Below, one piece after another: positions 10,426 to 19,133 of a DNA stretch of 64,000 nt; positions within the stretch are counted from its first letter, which is position 1, and each line of letters starts with the position of its first letter. The notes under the pieces are model-generated. The model was not told the DNA's origin, searched no databases, and was given only the letters and a program-made list of their open reading frames with translations. Position numbers and translations under genes: made by a program. Source of the DNA: Shewanella aquimarina (GTDB lineage Bacteria > Pseudomonadota > Gammaproteobacteria > Enterobacterales > Shewanellaceae); the NCBI RefSeq assembly GCF_023349185.1, contig NZ_JAKIKY010000001.1, positions 62,001-126,000 on the forward strand, written 5' to 3'.

Positions 10426-10524
10426 TTAATCCAAAAACGCTTCGTCATCCATCTCAACGGGTAATGACTCAATTACTTCATCTTGCACTTGGTAATAGGC
10501 GTTCTCGTATTCACGGGCTTCCAT
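10426..10524 (-). CDS. 32-residue acidic small protein, unannotated type
   Basis: The reverse strand encodes a 32-residue peptide beginning MEAREYENAYYQVQDE and ending MDDEAFLD. It is strongly acidic, with no signal peptide or membrane segment. Support for translation comes from an ideal ribosome site (CTGGAG, five bases before ATG), codon choice like that of the neighbouring genes, and a terminator about 75 bases downstream. It is divergent from the 74-residue gene at 10861. I do not recognise a family. It would be missed by any gene caller with a 60-codon cut-off. Confidence 0.6.
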   Translation of the reverse strand: MEAREYENAYYQVQDEVIESLPVEMDDEAFLD

Positions 10525-10860
10525 AACGACTCCAGATTTTTGTGTAGGGTACAGGCATGCTTTTTTATTAGTGCATTTTGCCTTGGGTATAAGCTGCAAC
10601 TATCTGCTAACTCATGGGCGCTAGTCTAACACTAAAAAACCACGACTTACATAAAACTTTCAGTATTGTGGCCGTATTTAGCAAAAAAAAGCCTAAAAGC
10701 GTCAATATTCAAGGGGCAAGGTGAAAGTCTTTCATTTTTTTACTGCTGCGAAAACTAAAAAACATTTTCTTTACAATAAAACGATCTAATGACTCAAATG
10801 AGAACTGCTATCAATTAATTAATAGCGAATGGTTTGCGCAGGCAGGAATGAGGTAATGCA
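10525..10860. other. AT-rich divergent promoter region
   Basis: These 336 bases separate two divergent small genes. The region is rich in A- and T-runs and presumably holds both promoters. I see no further ORF, operator palindrome or RNA gene that I can support. Confidence 0.5.
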
Positions 10861-11085
10861 ATGAACACGCTGATCGAATTTGAGGCTCAAAGGTTAGCCG
10901 ACCTGTTTACGCAGGGAGACACCTTATCTATCCACATGTTCATGGACTCCATGTCCATGCCCTTCGACGTACAAGAAAAATTGTTTAACGAGATTTCGGC
11001 ATTAAAAAACCTGGACCAGCAACAGATAGCCCAGGTCATCGAGTCACACGGTCAGTCCTTGATTCAAGAACTCTATCGCTACTGA
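10861..11085 (+). CDS. Conserved-looking 74-residue hypothetical protein
   Basis: The protein is 74 residues, mainly predicted helical (IEFEAQRLADLFTQGD, then an MFMDSMSMPFDVQEKLFNEI helix), acidic, without signal peptide. The start has GAGG eight bases upstream. The composition is protein-like and the gene stands in a proper slot between a divergent small gene and a convergent methyltransferase gene. Function unknown. Confidence 0.7.
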   Translation: MNTLIEFEAQRLADLFTQGDTLSIHMFMDSMSMPFDVQEKLFNEISALKNLDQQQIAQVIESHGQSLIQELYRY

Positions 11086-11123
11086 TTTAAGCGGCTCATG
11101 GCCATGCCAAGAGCCCAGTTGCC

Positions 11124-12041
11124 CTATGCCCGCTCCCGCTGGCGGTAGCGCAACACCTTTAATGCCTTATCGGCATCGCTATCCAAGAACACCTCAGGAT
11201 TAGCCAGCTGCTCGACAAACTCAAGCGTTGGGCTCTGCTCTGCCACCTGCTGTTTAAGAAAATCTATCCCCAGCTCAGGCGCATTAAGGCACAGCAAGAC
11301 CTCGCCATTTGATGCCAACAATTGCGGCAGGCGGCGCAGCAGGCGAGCATAATCTTTAGTGGCCACAAAACTGCCCCGCTGATTACTCGGCGGGTCGGCG
11401 ATGATGAGATCATAAGGCCCCATCTTGGTTAGCTTGCCCCAGGACTTAAAAATATCATGCCCCAGAAAGCGGGCACCATGGGGAAGCTCATTAAGCAGGT
11501 GGTTCTGCTTGCCTATGGCTAATGCCCCCTTGCTCATGTCGATATTGACCACCTGATCGGCACCGCCCTGCAGCGCCATCACAGAGAAGCCACAGGTATA
11601 GGCAAACAGATTAAGCACATTAGCTTGGGCCGCATTGGCCTTCACCCAGGCACGTCCAGCGCGCATATCGAGAAACAGGCCATGATTTTGCCCGCGCAGC
11701 AGATGCACCTGAAAACGCGCGCCGTTTTCGCTGACGATATGAGGTTCTGGCACCTCGCCATATAGCAGATGGGTCTGGGTCTGCCCGGCGCACCTGTGCT
11801 GAAACACCAGGTTGAAGGCCTGCTCCCCTTTCTCTGCACGCCAGCGCGCCTGAATCGCCTGGGTTAGCTCCTCAAGCGCCGCCTCATCTATCTCTTTAAA
11901 GCTGGTGAGCAGCAGAACTGGCGGAAACCAGTCGAGACACAGATGCTCGGCCCCCGCATAGCGACCACCACGGCCATGAAACAGCCGCTCGGCTTCCTCA
12001 GAAAATTGCACTTGTTGTAGTGCTTGTTTAAATGACTCCAT
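11124..12041 (-). CDS. Class I SAM-dependent methyltransferase, RlmI/RlmK-like
   Basis: This 305-residue protein carries a Rossmann methyltransferase fold in its second half. NLFAYTCGFSVMAL (about residue 145) is the SAM-binding motif I, INIDMSK-like VNIDMSKGAL is motif II, and IADPPSNQRGSF (about residue 218) is the DPP[SF] motif IV of 23S rRNA cytosine/guanine-type methyltransferases (COG1092). It lacks the N-terminal PUA domain of RlmI, being about 90 residues shorter. The target RNA is therefore uncertain. It is a single gene on the minus strand, convergent with the 74-residue gene. Confidence 0.82.
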   Translation of the reverse strand: MESFKQALQQVQFSEEAERLFHGRGGRYAGAEHLCLDWFPPVLLLTSFKEIDEAALEELTQAIQARWRAEKGEQAFNLVFQHRCAGQTQTHLLYGEVPEPHIVSENGARFQVHLLRGQNHGLFLDMRAGRAWVKANAAQANVLNLFAYTCGFSVMALQGGADQVVNIDMSKGALAIGKQNHLLNELPHGARFLGHDIFKSWGKLTKMGPYDLIIADPPSNQRGSFVATKDYARLLRRLPQLLASNGEVLLCLNAPELGIDFLKQQVAEQSPTLEFVEQLANPEVFLDSDADKALKVLRYRQRERA

Positions 12042-12084
12042 TTAACGCTATTTACCTATTACTTAAACTTGTATGAATAATGAA

Positions 12085-13197
12085 TCACTGCTTCTCGGCA
12101 TCAGAGGCTCTATCGGCATCGGCTGAAGCCTCGGTGTTATTCTTGGCCTCTGTATTAATCAAGGTCTCATCGACGCGATCAGACAACAAGATGGCCAGCC
12201 AGCTGCCACTCCGACTCGACTCCAGTGCGATCTTGACGATCATGGTCAGCGGAACCGAAAGCAGCATCCCCACAGAGCCCAGCAGCCAGCCCCAGAAGAT
12301 CAAAGAGAGGAACACCACCAGGGTCGAGAGTCCCAGGCCACGTCCCATATATTTAGGCTCGACTATGTTACCCATCACGGTATTGGTCGCCAGATAGAGG
12401 AGCGCCGTGCCGCCCGCTCCCGCAGGGCCGAGTTGAATAAAGGCCAACAGCACAGGTGGAATTGCGGCGATGATAGACCCTATGTTAGGGATATAGTTAA
12501 ACAGGAAGGCCACCACGGCCCAGAGTAAGGCATAGTCGACCCCCATAATCGCCAGGCCCGTCCCTACGACGACACCGGTTCCCACACTCACCAACGTCTT
12601 AATCACCATGTACTGGTTAACCGACTGCAGGAACTTGTCTATCTGCTTGATGCGCATGTCAGGGTCGTCTAGGGCAAAATGCAGCTTCTTAGGTAGGTCC
12701 TGGGCCTCGAACAACATAAACACCACTGTCAGTATGATCAGAAACAGGTTAGCCATCACGCCGCCGACGCTGGACAACATGTTAGTGGTCATCGACAGGG
12801 CGATCCCTGGGTCAAAATAGGCCAATATCTGCTCTTTGGATAACTCGATATTGAACGCCTGCAACTTAGTCAATATCCAGGCAAACTGCTCCACCAATTG
12901 ATCGCGATAGACAGGCAGCTGACGGGAAAATTCGTTAATCGAGCTGCCCACCAGAGAAGCCAGCCAGAGCCCCATTAACACGATAAAGACCATCATGATG
13001 GCCACCGCCAGAGCCCGAGGCAACTTGAGCCGCGTCATACCGTTGATCGCCGGGTTGCAGATCACCGCTATAAAGGCCGACAACACAAAGGGAACCACGA
13101 TAGGGCTGGCGGCTTTTATCCCTGCCAGGATCACGACAATAAACGCCATGATGGCAAAGCCTTTAAACGCAACCCCCTGATTATCGAATCGAGTCAT
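12085..13197 (-). CDS. AI-2E family transporter (PerM/TqsA family)
   Basis: This 370-residue inner-membrane protein has two N-terminal membrane helices, a cytoplasmic or periplasmic mid region (residues 70-150), and a block of about five helices in the second half, including the family-typical FNYIPNIGSIIAAIPPVLLAF motif near residue 235. The family includes TqsA (AI-2 export) and Na+/H+ antiporters, so the substrate cannot be read from sequence. The C-terminal 30 residues are polar and low in complexity. It is divergent from folX. Confidence 0.88.
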   Translation of the reverse strand: MTRFDNQGVAFKGFAIMAFIVVILAGIKAASPIVVPFVLSAFIAVICNPAINGMTRLKLPRALAVAIMMVFIVLMGLWLASLVGSSINEFSRQLPVYRDQLVEQFAWILTKLQAFNIELSKEQILAYFDPGIALSMTTNMLSSVGGVMANLFLIILTVVFMLFEAQDLPKKLHFALDDPDMRIKQIDKFLQSVNQYMVIKTLVSVGTGVVVGTGLAIMGVDYALLWAVVAFLFNYIPNIGSIIAAIPPVLLAFIQLGPAGAGGTALLYLATNTVMGNIVEPKYMGRGLGLSTLVVFLSLIFWGWLLGSVGMLLSVPLTMIVKIALESSRSGSWLAILLSDRVDETLINTEAKNNTEASADADRASDAEKQ

Positions 13198-13272
13198 CTA
13201 AATAAAGTCCTTCTGAATTACCCATAATATTGATAGGCTTAACTTAAATCTTACACAAGAAAAATTACGCTC

Positions 13273-13638
13273 ATGAAACCAGAAATTGCCATCATTCGAA
13301 TTAAAAACCTACGTCTTCGCACCTACATCGGCATAAAGGAAGATGAGATCAACAACAAGCAGGACGTCACCATCAACGCAGAAATCCATTATTGCGCCGC
13401 TAAGGCCCGCAACAGCGATAATATGCAAGATGCCCTGAATTATCGCACGATAACGAAAAAAATCATTGCTTTAGTTGAAAACAATCGTTTCTCGTTGCTC
13501 GAACACCTCACGGATCAGGTGTTAAGCATTGCCAGCGATCACGAATGGGTCGATTTTGCTTCTGTGGAGATAGACAAACCACACGCCCTGAGATTTGCCG
13601 ATTCGGTCTCGATGCAGCTCTGCTACCAAAAGGGCTAA
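13273..13638 (+). CDS. folX: Dihydroneopterin triphosphate 2'-epimerase
   Basis: This 121-residue member of the FolB/FolX tunnelling fold is very close to E. coli FolX. The shared segments are [11 protein letters not shown](Y)[20 protein letters not shown] and [13 protein letters not shown], with the C-terminal [15 protein letters not shown]. It epimerises dihydroneopterin triphosphate to its monapterin form and so feeds tetrahydromonapterin synthesis. The pairing with yfcH immediately downstream is the same as in E. coli. No strong ribosome site is visible. Confidence 0.95.
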   Translation: MKPEIAIIRIKNLRLRTYIGIKEDEINNKQDVTINAEIHYCAAKARNSDNMQDALNYRTITKKIIALVENNRFSLLEHLTDQVLSIASDHEWVDFASVEIDKPHALRFADSVSMQLCYQKG

Positions 13639-13736
13639 GCCCTCATCACATTCCCATCGCGACTGCCGCCTAAAAGTGATCCTAATCGCGCGCTATGGTG
13701 TATATTTTTGATATCCCCTAAATAAATGGAGTCGGC

Positions 13737-14666
13737 ATGCGGATTTTGATCACGGGCGGTACCGGATTCATCGGCAAGGCCTTAGTGAAGGCCTTAGAAG
13801 AGGAACATCAACTCACCTTGCTCACCCGTTCGGCTGGCAAGGCCCACCTGATCGTTGGCAATCAGCATAAGTTGCTGGGCAACCTTGGTGCCCTGGCCAA
13901 CCTCGACGGCTTCGATGCTGTCATCAACTTAGCGGGTGAGCCCATTGCCGACAAGCGCTGGAGCCTGGACGTTAAGCAGAAGATCTGTGACAGCCGCTGG
14001 GATATTACCGCTCGCCTAGCCAAACTCTTCGAGGCCAGCAAGACACCGCCCAAAGTCTTCATCAGCGGCTCGGCCATTGGCATCTATGGCGATCATGACA
14101 AACAGGAGCACTTAGACGAGAGCTTCGATCTGGCCCACTTCAAAGACACAGGCGAAGAGGAAAAGTTTCCCCATAGCGTCTGCGCCAAGTGGGAGGAACT
14201 TGCCCTACAATGCCAGGAGATAACCCGCGTCTGCATCATACGCATCGGCCTGGTACTTGGCCTAAACGGCGGCGCGTTGAAGAAGATGTTGTTACCCTTC
14301 AAGCTGGGCGCAGGTGGTGTGGTCGGTTCTGGAAAACAGGGAATGAGCTGGATCCACAGAGAGGATCTGATCGCCATCATCCTATTCTTGTTAAATAACG
14401 AGCAGTGCCAAGGGATCTATAATGCCACCGCCCCTAACCCGGTCAGCAATCGCGAATTTACCAATGCCTTGGGCACGGCCCTGAGTCGTCCAACCCTGCT
14501 ACCTATGCCCGCCCCCGTGTTAAACCTGGCCCTTGGGGAGATGTCTCAGCTATTACTCGAAGGCCAATATGTCTATCCTGAGCGTTTGACCCAGGTAGGC
14601 TTTAGCTTTCACTATACCCATCTGGATGACGCGCTGACAAATCTATTTGGCGCCTCCACAAGCTAA
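13737..14666 (+). CDS. yfcH: TIGR01777 family NAD(P)-binding epimerase-like protein
   Basis: This 309-residue extended short-chain-dehydrogenase-fold protein starts ILITGGTGFIGKALVKAL, the nucleotide-binding glycine motif. It continues with NLAGEPIADKRW, SGSAIGIYGD and the HREDLIAIILFLL segment that define the YfcH/SulA-like TIGR01777 family. The C-terminal DUF1731 part (PTLLPMPAPVLNLALGEMS, ending YPERLTQVGFSF) is complete. GGAG lies five bases before ATG. The exact reaction is not known for the family. Confidence 0.93.
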   Translation: MRILITGGTGFIGKALVKALEEEHQLTLLTRSAGKAHLIVGNQHKLLGNLGALANLDGFDAVINLAGEPIADKRWSLDVKQKICDSRWDITARLAKLFEASKTPPKVFISGSAIGIYGDHDKQEHLDESFDLAHFKDTGEEEKFPHSVCAKWEELALQCQEITRVCIIRIGLVLGLNGGALKKMLLPFKLGAGGVVGSGKQGMSWIHREDLIAIILFLLNNEQCQGIYNATAPNPVSNREFTNALGTALSRPTLLPMPAPVLNLALGEMSQLLLEGQYVYPERLTQVGFSFHYTHLDDALTNLFGASTS

Positions 14667-14763
14667 AGTCTTCCCCTCAAGCCTTAAGGTTAAAACCTTG
14701 AGCAGTGAGCATTGAACTAGCGGCGCGCTAACCACTCGCGCAGCTCTCCTCTTTTCATTCACG

Positions 14764-17214
14764 CTAGCCTTGCAAGAGTTGTCGGCAGGACTTCTGCAAT
14801 AGCTGACGACAGCGCCAGGTGCCCAGCAGGGCGACGATGGCGGCACCGGAAAGTGGCGCCAACAGCCACCAATCCCAATGCATATAAATCACCAGCTCAA
14901 ACACCTGGGTCTTTAGCAGATAGATGGTGAACTCGGCCACTATGGCGGCCAGTAAGCCTGCTATCAGGCCAAGCAGGGCAAACTCCAGCGCGGTCGCCAT
15001 ACGCAGCAACCAACCCGAGGCGCCAAATGTTCGCAGCACAGCCAGCTCACGTTGTCGGGTCGCCATGCCCGCCTCTGTCTGAGCTATCATAACCAGGCTG
15101 CTGGCCAGCAATACCAACACCAACACCAGGGTCAGCGACAGAGAGACCTGGTCGATGATCTGTCTAAGCTGCTTCACCATGGCGCCGACATCTATGATGG
15201 ATACCGTGGGAAAACGTTTGATCAATTCGATCACCAGTGGGCGCTTGCTATCGTCCAGATAGAAGCTCGCCATTGAGGTGTAGGCAAAGGGCGCTAAGGC
15301 GTCGGGATGGAAGATCATGAAGAAATTCGGCTGCATCGTCTCCCAGTGTACGGCGCGAATGCTGGCCACCTTAACGGTCAGCGGCTGGTTATCGATAACA
15401 TAGCTAAGCTCATCCCCGAGCCCGATACCGAGACGCTCGGCCACCCCAGACTCGACCGAGACTTCATCTGCCTTTTGGTTAAAGTGACCCGACACCAGCT
15501 CGTTGTTAGGCGGCAGAGAGGTACGCCAGGTCAGATTCAGCTCACGGGAAATCCCTACTCGGCCTTGGGCCCCCTCATCTGCCTGCTCGGCAGAGATCAA
15601 ATTCTCACCATTGATCGCCACCAGACGGCCTCGGATCACAGGATAGATATCCGTCGCCTTAACCCGATTGTCACTAAAATAGGCTTCCAGCGGCGCCTGC
15701 TCCTCGGGCGCTATATTCACCAGGAAGTAGTTGGGCGACTGCTCGGGCAGCTGTTTATGCCACTCATCGAGCAGATCCTGACGTAGCGCTATGATGGTGA
15801 GCAGCAGCACCAAGGCGCTGCTAAAGCCCACCAGCTGCACCGCGTTCTGCCGGGCTCGGCGTCTCAGCCCCGCCAAGGCGAGCTGCATAGGGTTGGTGGT
15901 CTTCATCCCCACGCCATGTCCTGCGCGGATCAACAAGAAACCAAACAGACTCAGCAAGACGCCGAGCAGCAGGACGCCGGCGACCACAGTCAGGGTAAGC
16001 ACTAGGCTCTGGGAATAGAGATACCCCAGCAGCGCCATCGCCAATATGCTGAGTACCAGATGCAGCCACATCCCCAGCTGGATCCCCTCGAGCTGGCGCT
16101 GCAACACCCTAAGGGGCGGAATGGCCAGCAGCCTCATCAGTGGGTAGGCTGAGAACATGAAGGCCGAGATAAGCCCGGTGGCAACCCCTAAGGCGATAGG
16201 CCTAAACAGCGGCGGCGAGTACGCCGAAATAGATGCCGGCAGATAGGCGCTTATCAGCGTATCGAGCAGGAAACCGCCTATAAGTCCCAACGCGATACCC
16301 GCAAGGGTTACTAATAGTAGATGCAGGCCAAAGAGAATGCGGATCTGCCGACTGGATGCGCCGAAGGTCTTCAGCATGGCGACCACGTCGAAATGGCGCT
16401 GACAGTAACGCTGCGCCGCAATGCCTATGGCGGCGCAGGCGAGCGCGATACCTAAAAGGCTGGCGAGCAGCAAGAAACGCTCTGCCCGTTTGACCGCGCC
16501 GGCAATGGGCGAGTCTCCCGACTGCACATCTACCCAGCGCTGACTGTTGTTCAGCAGCGGCTTAACTTCGGCCTCGAAGGCCTTTAGCTGGCCACTGTCG
16601 CCCGCAAACTGATGAATATAACTGACCCGGCTACCGGGCTGTATCACCCCAGTCTTGGGCACATCTTGAAGGCGCATCAGCACCACGGGCGATGACGCAA
16701 AGGGGTTGAAGCCCGCATCGGGTAGCCTGGCTATCTCGGCGCTCAGGCTGAAGTTGGCATTACCTAGCTCAAGTTGTTTAGGGTAACCCAAGATCCCACC
16801 CAGGCGGGTTTCGTACCAGAGCTGATCCGCCTTGGGCAGCTTATCGGTCGGGCCATCGCTCAGCTCTATCACCCCTTTTAAGGGGTAACCGTCGCCGACC
16901 GCCCTTACCGTCACCAGCTGAAAGGCATCACCAGCATAAGCCATAGAGTTAAACTGCATGCTAGCAACGTGTCTTAGCCCCAGCGCTTCGGCCTTGGCTA
17001 AAATCTTTTCGTTCAGCGGAACCGGCGAGTTGATGATGCGATCGGCGGCGATAAATTTAGAGGCCTGGCCGTTAATGGCCAGCTGCAGGCGCTCACTGAC
17101 CCGCGCTAGGCCTGATACCGACAAGACCGCCAGGGTGATCGCCAAAATGATGAGTAACAGCTGCCCCTGTAGCAGCTCTCGTTTAAACAACTTCCATGCG
17201 ATGCGAGACTCCAT
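14764..17214 (-). CDS. ybbP: ABC transporter permease, FtsX-like, YbbP type
   Basis: This 816-residue inner-membrane permease has an N-terminal anchor, a large periplasmic domain (about residues 45-240), and two FtsX-type blocks of membrane helices (roughly 250-480 and 690-810). That is the arrangement of YbbP. Its start codon overlaps the stop of the ATPase gene ybbA by one base (TAATG), so the two are translationally coupled. E. coli has the same tesA//ybbA-ybbP layout. The substrate is unproven; the family belongs to the macrolide/lipoprotein-exporter-like mechanotransmission group. Confidence 0.92.
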   Translation of the reverse strand: MESRIAWKLFKRELLQGQLLLIILAITLAVLSVSGLARVSERLQLAINGQASKFIAADRIINSPVPLNEKILAKAEALGLRHVASMQFNSMAYAGDAFQLVTVRAVGDGYPLKGVIELSDGPTDKLPKADQLWYETRLGGILGYPKQLELGNANFSLSAEIARLPDAGFNPFASSPVVLMRLQDVPKTGVIQPGSRVSYIHQFAGDSGQLKAFEAEVKPLLNNSQRWVDVQSGDSPIAGAVKRAERFLLLASLLGIALACAAIGIAAQRYCQRHFDVVAMLKTFGASSRQIRILFGLHLLLVTLAGIALGLIGGFLLDTLISAYLPASISAYSPPLFRPIALGVATGLISAFMFSAYPLMRLLAIPPLRVLQRQLEGIQLGMWLHLVLSILAMALLGYLYSQSLVLTLTVVAGVLLLGVLLSLFGFLLIRAGHGVGMKTTNPMQLALAGLRRRARQNAVQLVGFSSALVLLLTIIALRQDLLDEWHKQLPEQSPNYFLVNIAPEEQAPLEAYFSDNRVKATDIYPVIRGRLVAINGENLISAEQADEGAQGRVGISRELNLTWRTSLPPNNELVSGHFNQKADEVSVESGVAERLGIGLGDELSYVIDNQPLTVKVASIRAVHWETMQPNFFMIFHPDALAPFAYTSMASFYLDDSKRPLVIELIKRFPTVSIIDVGAMVKQLRQIIDQVSLSLTLVLVLVLLASSLVMIAQTEAGMATRQRELAVLRTFGASGWLLRMATALEFALLGLIAGLLAAIVAEFTIYLLKTQVFELVIYMHWDWWLLAPLSGAAIVALLGTWRCRQLLQKSCRQLLQG

Positions 17215-17954
17215 TAACTCGCCTCCGCTGCGCTCGAACGGGCCATCTCTTGCTCGCCGCTGTTGTCAGTTTCGCTCACCACCTCACTCAACTGTCCCGC
17301 CTGCATGTTCAGGCGGCGCTGACAACGATTAGCCAACTGGAGATCATGGGTCACCAGCACCAGGGTGGTGTCGCTCTCGCGGTTGAGCTCAAACAGCATG
17401 TCCGCCACCCGGTCGCTGTTGGCGCCATCCAGGTTTCCCGTCGGCTCGTCGGCAAACAGCACCTTTGGCTCGCAGATGAAGGCCCTGGCGATGGCAACAC
17501 GCTGCTGCTCGCCGCCCGACAGCTGGTTGGGGAAATGGTTGAGTCTGTGGCTTAATCCCACTCGCTCCAGCATCTGCTGCGCCTTCTGCTTGGCGTTACT
17601 GATCCCAGACAGCTCGGCCGGTAGCATGACGTTCTCCAGGGCGTTTAGGGTATCGACCAGCATGAAAGACTGAAAGATAAAGCTGACTTTCTGTTTACGC
17701 AGTGCGGCCTTGCCTTCCTCATCCAAACCATTGAGTGTCACGCCATCGAGGACTATCTCCCCCTTGCTGGGCGAATCGAGCGCGGCCAGCAGTCCGAGCA
17801 GGGTCGACTTGCCCGAGCCAGAGGGGCCAAGAATCGCCACACTCTCCCCCGACTTGACATCCAGATTGATGCCATTGAGGATAGTAAGCTCTCCCTCTTG
17901 GGTAGTTACCGATTTATAGAGATCACTGACCTTGATAGCACTATTTTCTAACAT
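17214..17954 (-). CDS. ybbA: ABC transporter ATP-binding protein YbbA
   Basis: This is a full ABC ATPase: Walker A in GPSGSGKST, signature LSGGEQQRVAIARAF, Walker B VLFADEPTGNLDG, H-loop in LVLVTHD. ATG 17954 is preferred over the upstream 17999 start because AAGGA precedes it and the 246-residue product then matches the family. It energises YbbP, whose gene it overlaps. It is divergent from tesA, with the extended tesA frame overlapping its 5' end. Confidence 0.94.
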   Translation of the reverse strand: MLENSAIKVSDLYKSVTTQEGELTILNGINLDVKSGESVAILGPSGSGKSTLLGLLAALDSPSKGEIVLDGVTLNGLDEEGKAALRKQKVSFIFQSFMLVDTLNALENVMLPAELSGISNAKQKAQQMLERVGLSHRLNHFPNQLSGGEQQRVAIARAFICEPKVLFADEPTGNLDGANSDRVADMLFELNRESDTTLVLVTHDLQLANRCQRRLNMQAGQLSEVVSETDNSGEQEMARSSAAEAS

Positions 17955-18582
17955 AAATTCCTTCTCGCTTCGTCGCTTAAGCCGTTTGGTGCAAGCCACT
18001 TGCCTGCTTGTCTTATTCTTGATCCCCCAGGCCCATGCTAACCCGATATTGATCTTAGGTGATAGCCTAAGCGCAAGCTACGGCATGGAACAAGACAAGG
18101 GCTGGGTGCATCTTTTGCAGCAGCAATCCCCCGGTGTCACCATCATCAATGGCTCGGTGAGCGGTGAGACCTCGGCCGGCGGCCTGCGTCGACTCCCCGC
18201 CCTGCTTGACTCGACCAAGGCCAAGCGGGTCTTTATCGAGCTCGGCGGCAACGATGGTCTGCGCGGATTTTCGCCTAAGCAATTGAAAAATAATCTTACA
18301 AAAATGATCCAGCTCGCCAAGGACTCAGGCGCCGAGGTGCTGCTCAGCGAAGTGATGGTACCGCCCAACTATGGCCCACGCTACGCCAAGCAATTTACCC
18401 AAGTCTATCAGGAGCTATCGAGCGAGCATGGGGTAACCTTAGTGCCCTTCTTCATGACAGAAATAGCCATCCATCCCGAGCTGATGCAGGCCGACGGCAT
18501 ACACCCCAACGAGCAGGCGCAGCCACAGATTGTCAGCTTTATTCGCCCTTGGCTTATCGATACGCAGCAATCGAGTGAATAG
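17932..18582 (+). CDS. tesA: Multifunctional acyl-CoA thioesterase I / lysophospholipase L1 / arylesterase
   Basis: This SGNH hydrolase has the GDS block ILGDSLSASYGM, the Gly block, the GGNDGLR block with asparagine, and the C-terminal DGIHPN block with catalytic Asp and His. A signal peptide (SRLVQATCLLVLFLIPQAHA) directs it to the periplasm. The start is uncertain: no ATG is available. TTG 17932 gives 216 residues with an RR-containing n-region and overlaps ybbA by 23 bases; TTG 17986 or GTG 17989 would give a shorter signal. None has a strong ribosome site. It releases fatty acids from acyl-CoA and esters. Confidence 0.9.
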   Translation: MIALFSNINSFSLRRLSRLVQATCLLVLFLIPQAHANPILILGDSLSASYGMEQDKGWVHLLQQQSPGVTIINGSVSGETSAGGLRRLPALLDSTKAKRVFIELGGNDGLRGFSPKQLKNNLTKMIQLAKDSGAEVLLSEVMVPPNYGPRYAKQFTQVYQELSSEHGVTLVPFFMTEIAIHPELMQADGIHPNEQAQPQIVSFIRPWLIDTQQSSE

Positions 18583-19133
18583 GATCACCTGAGGCACGCA
18601 TTTGGGCAGACTATCCCGGTATGCTGACCTGTTTGCCTGGGGGCATAGCTATTACGCCGAGTGCTGACCGTCTTCTCCGACTGTACACTTGGCGTTTTCC
18701 TTCCTGTTTTGCACCAACCTGCGGCCCAATATCTCCCCAGGCTCTGCTTGCTCAAACTCCTTCTTGCTCAAACCCGTGCTAAATCCCCTCTGCCTATCTG
18801 TGCCTCGCCACGATTTACCGCAAGCGGCTTACGCCCATGCCACCAAGCTCTAAGCTCTAAGCCCTAGGCCTCAAGACTAAAGGTTTAGGCTCCCTATCAG
18901 GCTTGAATGCTAAAAACAACTCCTCCTACCAGTTAAGTGTGGCAAATGTTACCGTTTGATAAATCCCACACCTCACTGTTTTCCCTCAATTTTATCTCAA
19001 ACACCTGTTTAATAAATGTACTAAACCACTGATTGTTACGGATGTTAATGGTTTGTTGGCCGGATTTCACATTGCTTATCTAGTACGCCAGTGCAATCTA
19101 GAATGGGAATAATAACAATAAGTAGGAGATACT
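18583..19133 (+). other. 550-base intergenic region, promoter of the beta-helix lipoprotein
   Basis: No credible gene is present; the open frame at 18661-18867 is rich in Pro, Leu and Cys with no ribosome site. There is local simple-sequence character around 18845-18890 (CTCTAAG-like repetitions). The last 200 bases are AT-rich and carry the palindromic CAAAC-N4-GTTT motif at 18998, followed by the ribosome site GGAG for the gene at 19134. Confidence 0.55.
18998..19011. promoter_or_regulatory. PsrA-like palindromic operator
   Basis: CAAACACCTGTTTA fits the CAAAC-N(2-4)-GTTTG pattern described for the fatty-acid-responsive TetR-family repressor PsrA. The 12-mer AAACACCTGTTT recurs exactly in the fadI promoter at 52181-52192. 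It lies about 125 bases before the lipoprotein start at 19134. Confidence 0.5.

Noticed and set aside
18661..18867. 68-codon frame in the tesA to lipoprotein spacer
   Set aside because: Rich in Pro, Leu and Cys with no start signal; looks like chance coding of GC-rich intergenic DNA.
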